64,000 nt of DNA, from assembly GCF_003112535.1 (NCBI RefSeq), contig NZ_BEWA01000003.1, positions 248,001 through 312,000 of the forward strand. Reading direction: 5' to 3'. The notes beneath the pieces were generated by a model, which was not told where the DNA came from, ran no database searches, and worked only from the letters and a program-made list of their open reading frames with translations. This DNA is from Streptomyces rishiriensis. GTDB taxonomy: Bacteria > Actinomycetota > Actinomycetes > Streptomycetales > Streptomycetaceae. Shown piece after piece: positions 16,613-27,481 of this stretch. The first letter of the stretch is position 1. Each line of letters starts with the position of its first letter. A program made the position numbers and the translations under genes.

Positions 16613-17659
16613 TCAGTAGGTCACGGTGATGCGCCGTGCGGGACCGTCGACGCGGACCGTTCCGCCGTAGGGGATGACGAGCTGCGGGTCGGTGTGGCCG
16701 AAGTCCACGTCGAAGACGGCCAGCGTGTCGGGGGCGTACGCCCGCAGCGCGCGCTCCACTGCCGCCCGCTGGTCGGTGGCGTAACGCGCCGCCTCCCGCG
16801 GGCTGTTGGGACGCTCGAAGGACCAGCTCTTGGCGCGTGCCGTCAACAGTGCGGGGAAGCGCCGCAGCAGACCGCGCTCGCCCATGCAGCGCAGGATGCG
16901 AAAGACCTCGACCGCGCCGGGCATCTCCTCCGAGGTCTCCAGGACGAGCACGCCCCCGTCGTACGTCGACTCGTCGCGCGCGATCGCCCGGTCGGCCATC
17001 AGCAGCCAGGAGAGGATCTCCAGGTTCCCGCCCCAACTGCGGCCCTCCACCACGCGGTCGGCGTTGATCCAGCTCCACCCGCGGCCGGGCCGGGACCCCG
17101 GCTCCGACTCGAAGGTCGCCGGATCGGCCCAGTCGCGGTCGACGTCGTTCCAGCTCTCGGCGGGCCGCAGCTCGTAAGGCCCCGAGGTGAAGAGCGCGGC
17201 CCGCAGCGACTCGGCGGTCAGCGGATGCATGGCGCCGGGCCGCCCGAACTCGCACATGACGCTCCCGCCGTGGTACGCGACCACGCCACAGTCGTACAGG
17301 AACGCCAGCAGATTGGTGTTGTCGCTCCAGCCGAAGAACGGCTTGGCACGGGAGCGCAGCAACTCCCGGTCCAGCAGCGGCAGCACGGTGATCTGGTCGT
17401 CGCCCCCGGTCGACGCGACGACCGCCTTCACCTCGGGGTCGGCGAACGCGGCGTGAAGGTCGTCCGCACGCTCCTGTGGCGTCGCCCCCATCCGGCGCGT
17501 GGCCCGGTACTCGACCGGCTCCAGCCCGAACTCCTCGCGCAGCCTCGCCAGACCGAGCTCGTAGGGGCGCGGGAAGAGCCCGGGCAGGCCCGAGGAGGGC
17601 GAGACGACGGCTATGCGGTCGCCGGGCGACGGTTTGGGAGGGTACGTGGGCGTCGGCAT
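16613..17659 (-). CDS. S66-family LD-carboxypeptidase / MccF-like peptidase
   Basis: 348 aa. S66 serine peptidases cut between L- and D-residues in peptidoglycan peptides (LdcA) or inactivate microcin C-like compounds (MccF). The nucleophile elbow is in FGWSDNTNLL, the conserved VKAVVASTGGDDQI lies upstream, and the late histidine is in VDFGHTDPQ. ATG 17659 (MPTPTYPPKPS) is preferred because family proteins begin PGDRIAVVSPSS; a GTG 36 nt upstream is possible. No Shine-Dalgarno precedes either start. No signal peptide, so cytosolic action (recycling or detoxification) is likely. Divergent from aroQ. Confidence 0.85.
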   Translation of the reverse strand: MPTPTYPPKPSPGDRIAVVSPSSGLPGLFPRPYELGLARLREEFGLEPVEYRATRRMGATPQERADDLHAAFADPEVKAVVASTGGDDQITVLPLLDRELLRSRAKPFFGWSDNTNLLAFLYDCGVVAYHGGSVMCEFGRPGAMHPLTAESLRAALFTSGPYELRPAESWNDVDRDWADPATFESEPGSRPGRGWSWINADRVVEGRSWGGNLEILSWLLMADRAIARDESTYDGGVLVLETSEEMPGAVEVFRILRCMGERGLLRRFPALLTARAKSWSFERPNSPREAARYATDQRAAVERALRAYAPDTLAVFDVDFGHTDPQLVIPYGGTVRVDGPARRITVTY

Positions 17660-17704
17660 GCCGGGAGGATACGGGCTGCTGCCCCGCGGATTCACCGTGA
17701 TAAA

Positions 17705-17750
17705 CCGGTCCGAGCGGCGGTCCTCGACGGACCGCTCCCGAACGGACCGG
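17705..17750 (+). promoter_or_regulatory. Nested inverted repeats overlapping the aroQ ribosome-binding site
   Basis: Outer arms CCGGTCCG (17705-17712) and CGGACCGG (17743-17750) enclose an inner pair CGGTCC (17718-17723) and GGACCG (17729-17734). The outer 3' arm shares two bases with the aroQ ribosome-binding site GGAGG (17749-17753), so folding could limit translation, or the repeats may be a protein operator. Confidence 0.45.
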
Positions 17751-17757
17751 AGGAACC

Positions 17758-18231
17758 GTGCCCCGCACCCTGGCCAACGCCCCGATCATGATCCTCAACG
17801 GCCCCAACCTGAACCTCCTGGGCCGGCGCCAGCCGGAGATCTACGGCACCGACACCCTCGCCGACGTCGAGGCGATGTGCGCCAAGGCGGCGGCCGCCCA
17901 CGGCGGCACGGTGGACTTCCGCCAGTCCAACCACGAGGGCGAACTGGTCGACTGGATCCACGAGGCGCGGCTGCACCACTGCGGCATCGTGATCAACCCG
18001 GGCGCCTACTCGCACACCTCGGTGGCGATCCTGGACGCACTCAACGCCTGCGACGGCCTTCCGGTCCTGGAGGTCCACATCTCCAACATCCATCGGCGCG
18101 AGTCGTTCCGGCACCACTCGTACGTCTCGCTGCGCGCCGACGGCGTCATCGCCGGGTGCGGGGTGCAGGGCTACGTGTTCGGCGTGGAGCGCGTCGCCGC
18201 GCTGGCCGGCGCGGGGAAGGCCGACGCGTAA
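17758..18231 (+). CDS. aroQ: Type II 3-dehydroquinate dehydratase
   Basis: 157-aa dodecameric enzyme that converts 3-dehydroquinate to 3-dehydroshikimate. It serves aromatic synthesis or, in reverse context, quinate catabolism. NGPNLNLLG is at 14-22, the catalytic tyrosine in EIYG (Y29), the [15 protein letters not shown] segment follows, and GAYSHTS and EVHISN carry the active-site histidines. Full length for the type II family. GTG 17758 sits 4-5 nt behind GGAGG. It is unlinked to other shikimate genes here. Confidence 0.95.
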   Translation: MPRTLANAPIMILNGPNLNLLGRRQPEIYGTDTLADVEAMCAKAAAAHGGTVDFRQSNHEGELVDWIHEARLHHCGIVINPGAYSHTSVAILDALNACDGLPVLEVHISNIHRRESFRHHSYVSLRADGVIAGCGVQGYVFGVERVAALAGAGKADA

Positions 18232-18232
18232 G

Positions 18233-18256
18233 GACCCGCCTCCAGGGCGACGGGTC
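18233..18256. terminator. Bidirectional hairpin between aroQ and the amino-acid ABC operon
   Basis: GACCCG (18233-18238) and CGGGTC (18251-18256) with a 12-nt loop, followed by TTA; located between convergent genes. Confidence 0.5.
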
Positions 18257-18270
18257 TTACCTGCCCCCGG

Positions 18271-19023
18271 TCACAGACGTCCGGCCTTCACGATCCGCCG
18301 CAGGAAGCGCTGGGTGCGCTCCTGCTGCGGGTCGGCGAAGACCTGCTCGGCGGTGCCGCGCTCCAGCACCACGCCCGCGTCCAGGAAGCACACCTGGTCG
18401 GCCACCTCGCGCGCGAAGCCCATCTCATGGGTGGCCAGCACCATGGTCATGCCGTCCCCCTTCAGATCGCGGACGACGTCGAGGACCTCGCCCACCAGTT
18501 CCGGGTCGAGGGCCGCGGTGATCTCGTCGAGCAGCAGCAGCCGGGGGCGCACGGCGAGGGCGCGGACGATGGCCACACGCTGCTGCTGGCCGCCGCTGAG
18601 CCGGTCGGGGTACTCGCCCGCCCGGCCGCCCAGCCCGAGCCGCTCCAGAAGCTCCCCGGCGTGTTCCTCGGCCTCCGCGCGCGGGACGCCGTGCACCCGG
18701 CGCGGGGCGAGCGTGACGTTCTCCAGCACCGTCATGTGGGGGAACAGGTTGTACGCCTGGAAGACGACGCCGATCCTGCGCCGTACCGCGTCCTGGTCCA
18801 CGCGCGGGTCGGTGATCTCCTCGCCGTCCAGCCAGATCGCGCCGTCGTCGACGTCCTCCAGCAGGTTGGCGCAGCGCAGCAGGGTGGACTTGCCGGACCC
18901 GGAGGCGCCGATCAGCGCGGTCACCGTGTGCGGGGCGACGTCCAGGTCGACGTCGCGCAGGACGACGGAGTCGCCGAAGGTCTTGCGGACGGACTCCATC
19001 CGCAGCACCGGTGCGTCGCTCAT
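18271..19023 (-). CDS. Polar amino-acid ABC transporter, ATP-binding subunit
   Basis: 250 aa, GlnQ/HisP-like ATPase powering uptake by the permease and binding protein encoded just upstream. Walker A GASGSGKS at 39-46; Q-loop VVFQAYNLFPHMTVLENV; signature LSGGQQQR; Walker B LLLLDE; switch histidine in ATHEMGF. Unusually, isoleucine follows the Walker B glutamate (DEITAALDPE) where proline is standard. The start ATG 19023 overlaps the permease stop (ATGA), so the three genes are coupled. Cytoplasmic face of the membrane. Confidence 0.92.
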   Translation of the reverse strand: MSDAPVLRMESVRKTFGDSVVLRDVDLDVAPHTVTALIGASGSGKSTLLRCANLLEDVDDGAIWLDGEEITDPRVDQDAVRRRIGVVFQAYNLFPHMTVLENVTLAPRRVHGVPRAEAEEHAGELLERLGLGGRAGEYPDRLSGGQQQRVAIVRALAVRPRLLLLDEITAALDPELVGEVLDVVRDLKGDGMTMVLATHEMGFAREVADQVCFLDAGVVLERGTAEQVFADPQQERTQRFLRRIVKAGRL

Positions 19024-19940
19024 GTCGTTCCTCCCTGTGCGCGCCGGCGGTCCATCCGGGCCGTCACCCAGTCCGTGAAGCGGGTCATCGGAATGGTGAG
19101 GGCGACGAAGACCAGCCCCGCCACGATGTACGGCGTGTAGTTGAGGCTGCGGCCCACGATGATGTCCGCCGCGCGGACGGCGTCGATCGCGCCGCCGATC
19201 GAGACGAGACCGGTGTCCTTCTGCAGCGACACCAGGTCGTTGAGCAGCGGCGGCACCTGGCGGCGCACGGCCTGGGGGAGCACCACGTACCGCAGCGCCT
19301 GCCGGTTGGACAGGCCCAGCGAGCGGGCCGCCGCGCGCTGCGAGGGATGCACGGACTCGATCCCGGCCCGGAACACCTCGGCGACGTAAGCCGAGTACGT
19401 CAGCGTCAGCGCCGTGCCGCCCAGCCACACCGGGTCGACCGTCACGCCCTGCAGACGCAGCGCCGGGACGCCCAGAACCACGATCATCAGGTTGATGATC
19501 AGCGGCAGCCCGCGGAAGAAGTCCGTGTACGCCGCCGCCAGCGCCCGCAGCGGGAAGAACACGGGGCCGCGCAGCGTGCGGGCCACGGCGATGAGCATGC
19601 CGAGCACCAGCACGGCGACGCCGCACACCAGCAGGAGCCGGACGTTCAGCCACAGCCCTTCGAGGACCTTCGGCAGCGCCTCGCGCGCGTACTGCCCGTT
19701 GAAGAAGGTCTCCTTCGTGCGCGGCCAGCCGGGCGCGCTGACGACGACGAAGTACAGGACGACGCCGGTGACCAGGGTGGACAGCGCGGCGATCGCCGTG
19801 GCGCGACGGGCCCGCGCGCGCCGGTGGCGCTCGCGCTCCAGCCGCCGCGGCGACGGCGTGTAGAGCGCACCGCCGGCCCCCGGCATGTCGCCCTCGTCGT
19901 CCGATCCCTCCGGTCCGGACTCCTGTTCCGTGACCGTCAC
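19020..19940 (-). CDS. Amino-acid ABC transporter permease
   Basis: 306-aa HisM/GlnP-type permease. About five helices; the EAA loop is seen as EVFRAGIESVHPSQRAAARSLGLSNRQALRYVVLPQA, typical of amino-acid importers. The N-terminus has about 50 charged, cytoplasmic residues before the first helix. The start GTG 19940 overlaps the TGA of the binding-protein gene (GTGA). Only one permease gene is present, so it probably works as a homodimer. Confidence 0.9.
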   Translation of the reverse strand: MTVTEQESGPEGSDDEGDMPGAGGALYTPSPRRLERERHRRARARRATAIAALSTLVTGVVLYFVVVSAPGWPRTKETFFNGQYAREALPKVLEGLWLNVRLLLVCGVAVLVLGMLIAVARTLRGPVFFPLRALAAAYTDFFRGLPLIINLMIVVLGVPALRLQGVTVDPVWLGGTALTLTYSAYVAEVFRAGIESVHPSQRAAARSLGLSNRQALRYVVLPQAVRRQVPPLLNDLVSLQKDTGLVSIGGAIDAVRAADIIVGRSLNYTPYIVAGLVFVALTIPMTRFTDWVTARMDRRRAQGGTT

Positions 19941-20821
19941 TTGAGCACCGGGGCGTCGACGGCGTCGGAGAGCCACTGCTGTTCGATCTTCGCCAGGGCG
20001 CCGTCCTTGCGGAGCGCGTCCACGGCGGCGGTCACACACGGCGTGAGGGCGCTGCCCTTGTCGAGGACCAGCCCGAACTGCTCGGGCGCGGCCCCCTGGT
20101 TCTCGAACTGGCCGACGATCTCGGCGTCGGTGACCTCGGCGGCGGTGATGTAGAAAGCGGTCGGCAGGTCGACCACGACGGCGTCGACCTGACCGTTCTT
20201 CAGCGCCGACTTGGCCTGGTCGTTCTTGGCGTAGACGGCGGCGTCCCGGGTCGGCTTCACCACGTCGTCGATGTAGTCGAGGCTCGTGGTGCCCACTTGG
20301 GCGCCCAGCTTCAGGCCCTTGAGGTCCGCGACGGTCGTCGCCTCGGCGGCCTTGGAGCCCTTCAGGGCGATGACGGCCTGGCGCACGTCGTAGTAGCCGG
20401 AGGAGAAGTCCACGGCCTTCTTGCGCTCGTCGCTGATGGAGACCTGGTTGATGTCGAAGTCGAAGGTCTTCGCACCCGGTGCGAAGGCCTTGTTGAACGG
20501 AACGCTCTGCCAGACCACCGCGCTCTTGTCGTAACCGAGCTGCCGAGCCACCGCGTAGGCCACCGCGGACTCGAAGCCCTTGCCGTTGGACGGCTTGCCG
20601 TCCTTGAACCACGGCTCGTACGCGGGCTCGTCGGTGGCGATCGTCAGCTTCCCCGAGGTCTCGGTGGCCAGTTTGCCCTTGGCGCAGGCGCTCGCACGCG
20701 AACCGGAAGGCGCGGAAGCCGCCTTCTCCTCCGGCTGGGGAGCGCAGCCCACGGCGGTCGCGAGGAGGGCTACGGTGGCGCCGGCTACGGCGCGGCGCAG
20801 TACACGAGGGGCGAGGTGCAT
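19937..20821 (-). CDS. Amino-acid ABC transporter substrate-binding lipoprotein
   Basis: 294 aa, SBP family 3. Type II signal peptide with lipobox AVGC and lipidated Cys26, then LTIATDEPAYEPWF, the family opening of periplasmic-type amino-acid binding domains, KTFDFDINQVSISDERKKAVDFSSGYY and the hinge region. Start ATG 20821. First gene of the operon; the amino acid bound cannot be told from sequence, though the segment DFSSGYYDVRQAV fits polar or glutamate-type binders. Confidence 0.92.
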   Translation of the reverse strand: MHLAPRVLRRAVAGATVALLATAVGCAPQPEEKAASAPSGSRASACAKGKLATETSGKLTIATDEPAYEPWFKDGKPSNGKGFESAVAYAVARQLGYDKSAVVWQSVPFNKAFAPGAKTFDFDINQVSISDERKKAVDFSSGYYDVRQAVIALKGSKAAEATTVADLKGLKLGAQVGTTSLDYIDDVVKPTRDAAVYAKNDQAKSALKNGQVDAVVVDLPTAFYITAAEVTDAEIVGQFENQGAAPEQFGLVLDKGSALTPCVTAAVDALRKDGALAKIEQQWLSDAVDAPVLK

Positions 20822-21123
20822 GGCGGGAGAGTGGCAGCGAAACGCCTGTTTGTCGAGGTCACACCATCATCTGTCCGCATTCTGGGAACGGGTGTTGCGT
20901 TCTCGTGAACAGGTCGGGGGAGCGGCCTGGGCCGCCGGCCGAGGGCGGGGATCGTTGGCCGGCGGCCCCTTCCGCGCCGGAGCCTTCATCCCGCGCGGGG
21001 CTGCCACCAGTTGACCGCGCCACCACGTGCGCCGGGAGCGCGCTCAGGGGGTCGGCGCGTGCGTGCCGTTCACACGGGGCGCGCGTTGGACAACGCGCGC
21101 CCCGAGACCTGCCCGGACGGACC
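20822..21123. other. Intergenic region upstream of the amino-acid ABC operon
   Basis: About 300 bases between two minus-strand genes. It holds the terminator of the metallo-hydrolase gene (21076-21103) and should hold the promoter of the ABC operon near its start; no convincing promoter pair was identified. Confidence 0.5.
21076..21103 (-). terminator. Terminator of the metallo-hydrolase gene
   Basis: Perfect 12-bp stem GGGGCGCGCGTT / AACGCGCGCCCC around a GGAC tetraloop, 21 nt downstream of the 21124-21780 gene on its strand. Confidence 0.7.
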
Positions 21124-21780
21124 TCACCATCCGCGCGCGTGCCACTCCGGAAGGTGTGGCCGCTCGGCGCCCAGGGAGGTGTCGTCGCCGTGTCCCGGGT
21201 AGACCCAGGTCTCGTCCGGCAGGACGTCGAAGATCTTCGTCTCGACGTCGTGGATCAGACGGGCGAACGCCTCGGGGTCCTTGCGGGTGTTGCCCACGCC
21301 TCCGGGGAACAGGCAGTCGCCGGTGAACACGTGGGGATGGCCGTGCGGGTCGTCGTAGATCAGGGCGATCGAGCCGGGCGTGTGCCCGACCAGATGGCGC
21401 GCGGTGAGCTCCACGTTCCCCAGCCGGATGACGTCGCCGTCGTCGACGAGGACGTCGGTCGGCACCGGGATGCCCTCGGCGTCCTCGCGGCCGGCGTAGG
21501 TACGCGCGTGCGTGGCCGCCACGACCTCGGCGAGCGCCTGCCAGTGGTCGCCGTGCCGGTGGGTGGTGACGACGGACGCGATGCCGTCGTCGCCGATCGT
21601 GCCGAGCAGGGCGTGCGCGTCGTTCGCCGCGTCGATCAGCAGCTGCTCGTCCGTGGCCCGGCAGCGCAGCAGATAGGCGTTGTTGTTCATCGGGCCGACC
21701 GCGATCTTGGTGATCATCAGGTCCTTGAGCTCGTGCACGTCCGCCGGGCCGCCGACCGTCACCTGTCCGCTGTACGTCAT
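21124..21780 (-). CDS. MBL-fold metallo-hydrolase (glyoxalase II-like)
   Basis: 218 aa. The zinc motif THRHGDHW puts ligands at H74, H76, D78 and H79, with later ligands in LVGHTPGS (H), FTGDCLFPGG (D) and VYPGHGDDT (H). The set is typical of glyoxalase II and related thioester hydrolases or dioxygenases. ATG 21780. Next gene upstream (9-nt gap) is a mycothiol-dependent isomerase-like protein, so the pair may handle mycothiol conjugates; this is inference from context. Confidence 0.85.
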   Translation of the reverse strand: MTYSGQVTVGGPADVHELKDLMITKIAVGPMNNNAYLLRCRATDEQLLIDAANDAHALLGTIGDDGIASVVTTHRHGDHWQALAEVVAATHARTYAGREDAEGIPVPTDVLVDDGDVIRLGNVELTARHLVGHTPGSIALIYDDPHGHPHVFTGDCLFPGGVGNTRKDPEAFARLIHDVETKIFDVLPDETWVYPGHGDDTSLGAERPHLPEWHARGW

Positions 21781-21789
21781 GACCGCAGC

Positions 21790-22482
21790 CTATAGCGGGG
21801 GGAGAGCCGGCAGCGGCCCACCGTCGACCGCCAGCCCGGATCCGTCGCGGCGCCCCGAGAGCCAGCCCAGGAGGTCCGCGGGGGCGCCTGTGACGGTCAC
21901 CTCGGGTCCCTCGGCCTTCCGGCCGGTGTGCCACGCGCGTGTGCCGTCGGTCACGCGGGTCGGCGGTACCTCGGGATGCCCCTCGAAGCGGTCGGCGAGG
22001 AACTCGATCTCCCGCTCGGTGAACTCCTCGGGCAGGTCCTCCAGCTCATGGCCGATGCCGAGGTCCACGTGGTGCAGCTCGACCTCCGCCCACCGGCGGA
22101 AGGGCACCCGGGCCGCCGCGTCGACGACCCCGTTGCGCAGCTCCACCGTGCGCGACCAGTCCGCGGGCGCCGCCCCCGCCGCCTGGAAGCGGGCCGCGCT
22201 CTCCCGTACGTCCGCGAGCTGGACCTCCAGCGGACGCGGGGCGTCGCGCTCGATGTCCGCGTCGCGGACGTGGGCGTCGGCGTACATGGGACGGCCTTCG
22301 AGGACGTTCACGAGCGCGTCGGCGTTGCGGGCGATGTGAGCCAGGACATGGCCACGGCTCCAGCCGGGCAGGCGTGACGGCCGGGCCGCGGACGCGTTGT
22401 CCAGTTCGGCGACTGCGCTGAGGAGCCGCTCGGTCGCCTCACGTACAGACTCCAGGTCATGAGCGTGATCAATCATGGTCAT
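21790..22482 (-). CDS. Maleylpyruvate isomerase-family, mycothiol-dependent enzyme (DinB-like)
   Basis: 230 aa. The N-terminal DinB-like four-helix domain is recognisable by LPGWSRGHVLAHIARNADAL, whose histidine pairs with later ones in VELHHVDLGIG to form the metal site. The C-terminal MDMPI domain follows. Members use mycothiol, the actinobacterial thiol, for isomerisation or conjugation. ATG 22482 (MTMIDHAH) is used; ATG 22476 is an alternative and neither has a strong ribosome-binding site. Divergent from uvrA and in tandem with the metallo-hydrolase. Confidence 0.8.
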   Translation of the reverse strand: MTMIDHAHDLESVREATERLLSAVAELDNASAARPSRLPGWSRGHVLAHIARNADALVNVLEGRPMYADAHVRDADIERDAPRPLEVQLADVRESAARFQAAGAAPADWSRTVELRNGVVDAAARVPFRRWAEVELHHVDLGIGHELEDLPEEFTEREIEFLADRFEGHPEVPPTRVTDGTRAWHTGRKAEGPEVTVTGAPADLLGWLSGRRDGSGLAVDGGPLPALPPL

Positions 22483-22632
22483 GACCCTAGCCCCACCACC
22501 CCTTCGGGTGAAGGTGGCCGACGGAGCCCGCAAATCGAATGCACGTGCTATAAGGTCGGTGGCGGCGTCGGGCATGCTGGAAGGCCGGGGATTGTTGTGA
22601 ACCGGTGAATCCGGGATCCGTCCCGACCGGCG

Positions 22633-22655
22633 TTGTCAGTGGCTCCCCCTAGTCT
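22633..22655 (+). promoter_or_regulatory. RecA-NDp/PafBC-type promoter of uvrA
   Basis: TTGTCAGTG (22633-22641), N8, TAGTCT (22650-22655), about 55 nt before the uvrA start, so this mRNA has a leader unlike uvrB. Confidence 0.82.
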
Positions 22656-22710
22656 GGAAAAGACGGGGGCCTCGCCCCTGTCACTTCTCTCAAGAAAGGT
22701 GCGGACCGGC

Positions 22711-25779
<3,069 letters not shown>

Positions 25780-25792
25780 GGGCACGCACAAC

Positions 25793-25831
25793 GGGCGGCG
25801 CTGCACGGGAACTCCCCGTGAGGCGCCGCCC
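25793..25831 (+). terminator. Terminator of uvrA
   Basis: GGGCGGCGC (25793-25801) pairs with GCGCCGCCC (25823-25831); inner arms CACGGG (25804-25809) and CCCGTG (25815-25820) extend the stem. Located 13 nt after the uvrA stop. Confidence 0.75.
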
Positions 25832-25867
25832 GCTTGCGTCGGCTGCCGCTGCCTACGCGGCCGCTAG

Positions 25868-25881
25868 GCCGTGTATCGAAA
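25868..25881 (+). repeat. Left terminal inverted repeat of the IS
   Basis: GCCGTGTATCGAAA, exact complement of 27468-27481; preceded by CTAG. Confidence 0.88.
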
Positions 25882-25912
25882 GTGGATCTTGGGCTGTGAA
25901 TGATCACGGTTC

Positions 25913-26788
25913 ATGGGGCGGGGAGATCTCACGGACGAACAGTGGGCGGTGCTGGAGCCGCTGTTGCCGAACGGTGCCAGGGCGGGGCGGCCGCCGGTCT
26001 GGCCTCGGCGGCAGTTGATCGACGGCATACGGTTCCGGGTCCGGACCGGCGTTCCGTGGCGGGACGTGCCCGTCGAGTACGGGCCGTGGGGCCGGATCTA
26101 CGACCTGTTCCGCAGATGGCAGCGGGCCGGCACCTGGCACCGGATCCTCACCCGTCTTCAGTCCCTGGCCGACGCGGAAGGTGCTATCACGTGGGACCTG
26201 AGCGTCGACTCCACGGTGTGCCGTGCTCATCAGCATGCGGCTGGGGCCCGGAAAGAGGGCGGCCTGCAGAAGGAACCGCCGGGCGGCGTGTTTACCGAGC
26301 CCGGTGATCACGGGCTGGGACGCTCGCGCGGCGGGTTCACCACCAAGCTGCACCTGGCCGTCGAGCAGGGCCAGAAGCCCATGTCGATCGTGGTGACCGC
26401 CGGGCAGCGCGGGGACTCGCCGCAGTTCGAACCCGTGCTGGAGAAGGTCCGAGTGCCCCGCATCGGGCCGGGCCGGCCACGCGTCCGCCCCAATCGCGTG
26501 CGGGCTGACAAGGCGTACGCCTCCCGCAAGAACCGCGCCTACCTGCGCCGCCGCGGTATCCGCTGCACCATCCCGGACAAGGCCGACCAGGTCCGCAACC
26601 GCCAGAAGCTCGGCTCCCGCGGCGGCCGGCCGCCGCGCTTCGACCCGGTCGACTACCGCGAACGCCATGCGGTCGAGTGCGGGATCAACCGTCTCAAGAG
26701 GAACCGCGCTGTCGCCACGCGCTACGACAAGCTCGCGGTCCGCTACGAGGCGACTGTGCTGGTCGCAGCGATCAACGAATGGCTATGA
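25913..26788 (+). CDS. IS5-family transposase
   Basis: 291-aa single-frame DDE transposase of the IS5/IS427 kind. The N-terminal DUF4096-like helical domain ([14 protein letters not shown] ... [16 protein letters not shown]) is followed by the RNase H-like catalytic core: first aspartate in [21 protein letters not shown], second in [21 protein letters not shown], glutamate in [26 protein letters not shown]. The frame is uninterrupted, so the element may be active. ATG 25913 lies 32 nt inside the left repeat. Its last codons overlap the convergent passenger gene by 6 bp. Confidence 0.93.
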   Translation: MGRGDLTDEQWAVLEPLLPNGARAGRPPVWPRRQLIDGIRFRVRTGVPWRDVPVEYGPWGRIYDLFRRWQRAGTWHRILTRLQSLADAEGAITWDLSVDSTVCRAHQHAAGARKEGGLQKEPPGGVFTEPGDHGLGRSRGGFTTKLHLAVEQGQKPMSIVVTAGQRGDSPQFEPVLEKVRVPRIGPGRPRVRPNRVRADKAYASRKNRAYLRRRGIRCTIPDKADQVRNRQKLGSRGGRPPRFDPVDYRERHAVECGINRLKRNRAVATRYDKLAVRYEATVLVAAINEWL

Positions 26789-27292
26789 CCCTGGCTCACG
26801 CGTCATCACGTATGTGTTCCCGATGTCGGGATCGCCGTAGAAGAAGAACAGCTTCAACTCGTCGTGCTGATCGCGGTCCACATAGAAGGACCACGCGTAT
26901 GTCGGTGGGGGTTCAGGAGGCGAGGTGCCAGTGGCCGTCGCGGGGGAACGGCTCTCCACTCGGGTCCGGGCAGTCAGCGCGAGTCGGACGACCTGTCCGC
27001 CGCCGCCGTCCGTCAGTTGCCAAGTTCCCGTACCGGAGAGGCGCCAGCCGTCCTCGAAGTCGAAGTCCTGCCCGTCGAGCTTTTCGAAGAGAGCCGTTCG
27101 GTCTTTGCGAAGCACTACGCGGGTCCCCTCGACGTTTTCCCAGCCTCCGGCGACTTCGGTCGTCGTGGCGTCGTGGACCCCTGTTCCCTCGTAGTACTGA
27201 TAGGGGCCGGCGCACGCAGTCAGAGCAGCCAAAACCACCATCAAGCCACCGACGGCCGCCCCCCACGCACACAGCCTGCTTCCGCCCGCCAC
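26783..27292 (-). CDS. Putative lipoprotein of unknown function, IS passenger
   Basis: 169 aa. Type II signal peptide: hydrophobic stretch then lipobox LTAC with Cys27. The mature part ([13 protein letters not shown]..., [34 protein letters not shown]) has alternating strands reminiscent of lipocalin-like or META-like outer lipoproteins, but no family can be named. GTG 27292 has GGGAGG 5-6 nt upstream. It lies entirely within the inverted repeats of the IS, convergent with the transposase, with about 175 bp upstream for its own promoter. Possibly captured from a host chromosome and moved as cargo. Confidence 0.75.
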   Translation of the reverse strand: MAGGSRLCAWGAAVGGLMVVLAALTACAGPYQYYEGTGVHDATTTEVAGGWENVEGTRVVLRKDRTALFEKLDGQDFDFEDGWRLSGTGTWQLTDGGGGQVVRLALTARTRVESRSPATATGTSPPEPPPTYAWSFYVDRDQHDELKLFFFYGDPDIGNTYVMTREPGS

Positions 27293-27467
27293 CAGGACCT
27301 CCCGCCCTCAGCCCGTCTCGGCCAACTGATAGGAGCGGGCCATGGAGGGATACCTTGTCAGACTTGTTGAACGTGTTCAAATACGCGACTGAAGGGATGT
27401 CGCGTACCACCCCCGGCTCGTGCATCCAGCGCCGTCCGCAGCCACCGATGAGCACCGCGAACAGCGT

Positions 27468-27481
27468 TTTCGATACACGGC
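27468..27481 (-). repeat. Right terminal inverted repeat of the IS
   Basis: TTTCGATACACGGC, exact complement of the left end; followed by CTAG, which contains the kinase stop codon. Confidence 0.88.

Larger units (their letters stand above)
25868..27481 (+). mobile_element. IS5-family insertion sequence carrying a passenger lipoprotein gene
   Basis: 1614-bp element bounded by perfect inverted repeats GCCGTGTATCGAAA (25868-25881) and TTTCGATACACGGC (27468-27481). Each end is flanked by CTAG (25864-25867 and 27482-27485), the expected target duplication for the IS427-like subgroup. It contains an intact transposase and, convergent with it, a lipoprotein gene. No inverted repeat follows the transposase directly, so the lipoprotein is inside the element. 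The target was the CTAG covering the stop codon of the sugar kinase gene. Confidence 0.85.

Noticed and set aside
22520..22540. Possible LexA/SOS box (TCGAATGCACGTGC) near uvrA
   Set aside because: Only half of the GAAC-N4-GTTC core matches, while a perfect RecA-NDp-type promoter lies closer.
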